In this document: piece by piece, positions 7,299 to 8,431 of the stretch
How the letters are laid out: each line of letters starts with the position of its first letter
How positions within the stretch are numbered: the stretch's first letter is position 1
DNA from: Planctomycetota bacterium
GTDB lineage: Bacteria; Planctomycetota; Phycisphaerae; WQYP01
Direction: 5' to 3'
Length of the DNA: 8,431 bases
NCBI GenBank assembly: GCA_021852245.1
Contig: JAJZNY010000171.1
Location: forward strand, 1-8,431
The notes under the pieces: model-generated
Seen by the model: the letters and a program-made list of their open reading frames with translations, nothing else
Told to the model about the DNA's origin: nothing
Database searches by the model: none
Position numbers and translations under genes: made by a program

Positions 7299-8431
7299 TC
7301 ACACACGGCGCAGATCAAGCGTAAACGGGAATTCATTCGATCGCTCAAGACGTTTGAGATTCAGCGGGCCTGGGGTATGACCGAATTTGAAAAACCGGGC
7401 TGCCCGGCGTGATTGCGCCTCAAAGCTGTTCACCGGAAACGTGGAGAAAGCCCGTCCGCCCGGATGTGCCGTGTAATACGTGCAACCACCCACCGACCGA
7501 TCATTCCATGTATCAACCAGGTCGAAGATCAGCGGTGAATGGATGCCGATGGTCGGGTGCAGGCACGCCGCCGGCTGCCAGGCGCGATAACGCACCCCGG
7601 CGACATACTCGCCGCGCCTGCCGGTGGGATGCAGGGGAATTTCAATCCCGTTGCATGCCAGCACGTGACGGCCGTCCACCAGCCCGGCAACCTTGATTTC
7701 AAGCCGCTCCAGCGATGAATCGACGTAGCGCACCGTGCCGCCACCGCCGGGTTCCTCACCAAGCACATTCCACGGCTCGATGGCCTGCCTCAGCCGGACT
7801 TCGACACCGCCGGTAATGGGCGAAGTAAAATCGCCGATCATGGGAAAGCGAAACTCCAGATGGGGTGCGAACCATTCCGGCTCAAGCGGATGCGAACGGA
7901 GCGACGCGAGCACATCATGAAAATCCGCCTCCACAAAATGCGGCAGTAAAAATCGGTCGTGCAGCTCCGAACCCCATCGAACAAGGGGGGCGTGATAGGG
8001 GCGGCGCCAGAATTCGAGAATCAGCGTCCGCAGAAGAAGCTGCTGCGTCAGAGACATCTGCGGATGAGGCGGCATCTCAAAACCTCTGAATTCCACAAGT
8101 CCAAGACGGCCGGACGCCGAATCGGGGCTGTAAAGCTTGTCGATGCAGAATTCCGCCCGGTGGGTGTTCCCGGTCAAATCCACCAGCAGATTCCGGTAGA
8201 TCCGGTCAAGCATCCATGCCGACGTGTGGGGTCCAACCGCGTTGATTTGTCGATTGGCAATTTCCAGTTCGTAGGTGCTCTCGAGACGCCCCTCATCGGC
8301 TCTCGGGGCCTGGCTGGTTGGCCCGACAAATAATCCGGAAAATAAATACGACAGGGACGGATGGTTATGCCAGAAGGAAACGAGGCTGCGGAGCAGATCC
8401 GGACGGCGGAGAAAAGGGGAATCGGCCGGAG
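7299..8431 (-). CDS. Large transglutaminase-associated DUF2126 protein, C-terminal part (cut by window edge)
   Basis: The frame stays open to the window edge, giving 376 C-terminal residues; the N-terminus lies beyond 8431. A methionine codon at 8211-8213 is internal, because conserved family sequence precedes it: [31 protein letters not shown] and a following STYELEIA. Further family blocks are [97 protein letters not shown] and a C-terminal [10 protein letters not shown]. Full-length members are usually around 1,100 residues, with a transglutaminase-like domain at the N-terminus that is not visible here. The DUF2126 part has no established function; it may bind the substrate or the ATP-grasp partner. 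It is upstream of, and co-directional with, the fusion gene and the second transglutaminase-like gene. The family call is strong. Confidence 0.93.
   Translation of the reverse strand, partial: PADSPFLRRPDLLRSLVSFWHNHPSLSYLFSGLFVGPTSQAPRADEGRLESTYELEIANRQINAVGPHTSAWMLDRIYRNLLVDLTGNTHRAEFCIDKLYSPDSASGRLGLVEFRGFEMPPHPQMSLTQQLLLRTLILEFWRRPYHAPLVRWGSELHDRFLLPHFVEADFHDVLASLRSHPLEPEWFAPHLEFRFPMIGDFTSPITGGVEVRLRQAIEPWNVLGEEPGGGGTVRYVDSSLERLEIKVAGLVDGRHVLACNGIEIPLHPTGRRGEYVAGVRYRAWQPAACLHPTIGIHSPLIFDLVDTWNDRSVGGCTYYTAHPGGRAFSTFPVNSFEAQSRRAARFFKFGHTPGPLNLKRLERSNEFPFTLDLRRV

Overview
This window is a compact bacterial chromosome segment from a probably Gram-negative organism with a GC-leaning genome. 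The phylum cannot be fixed from sequence alone; Planctomycetota or a proteobacterium would both fit, at low confidence. It is densely coding. All six genes belong to one loosely characterised gene set that repeatedly clusters in bacteria: circularly permuted ATP-grasp proteins, alpha-E (alpha-helical, E-motif) proteins and transglutaminase-fold proteins, including the large DUF2126 type. No tRNA, rRNA, CRISPR, insertion sequence or phage gene was seen.

The left half (94-3681, + strand) is a three-gene operon: stand-alone circularly permuted ATP-grasp (479 aa), alpha-E protein (356 aa, start overlapping the previous stop as ATGA), and transglutaminase-like protein (351 aa, with an eight-glutamine run and an extra C-terminal tail). 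The right half (8431-3753, - strand) is a second operon running toward the first: a DUF2126 protein cut by the window edge (C-terminal 376 aa visible), an 847-aa fusion of circularly permuted ATP-grasp and alpha-E, and a 301-aa transglutaminase-like protein. The two operons converge, with only 71 bases between their last stop codons.

The window therefore holds the same functional trio twice, once as separate proteins and once with ATP-grasp and alpha-E fused, placed tail to tail. The two ATP-grasp copies differ at residues that look like active-site positions, whereas both transglutaminase-like proteins keep an apparent Cys-His-Asp triad. From published comparative genomics of amidoligases, such clusters are predicted to make and process a peptide or peptide tag: the ATP-grasp enzyme would form amide bonds and the transglutaminase-fold enzyme would cleave or transfer them. 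Substrate and product are unknown. No protein has an obvious signal peptide or membrane segment, so the pathway is probably cytoplasmic.
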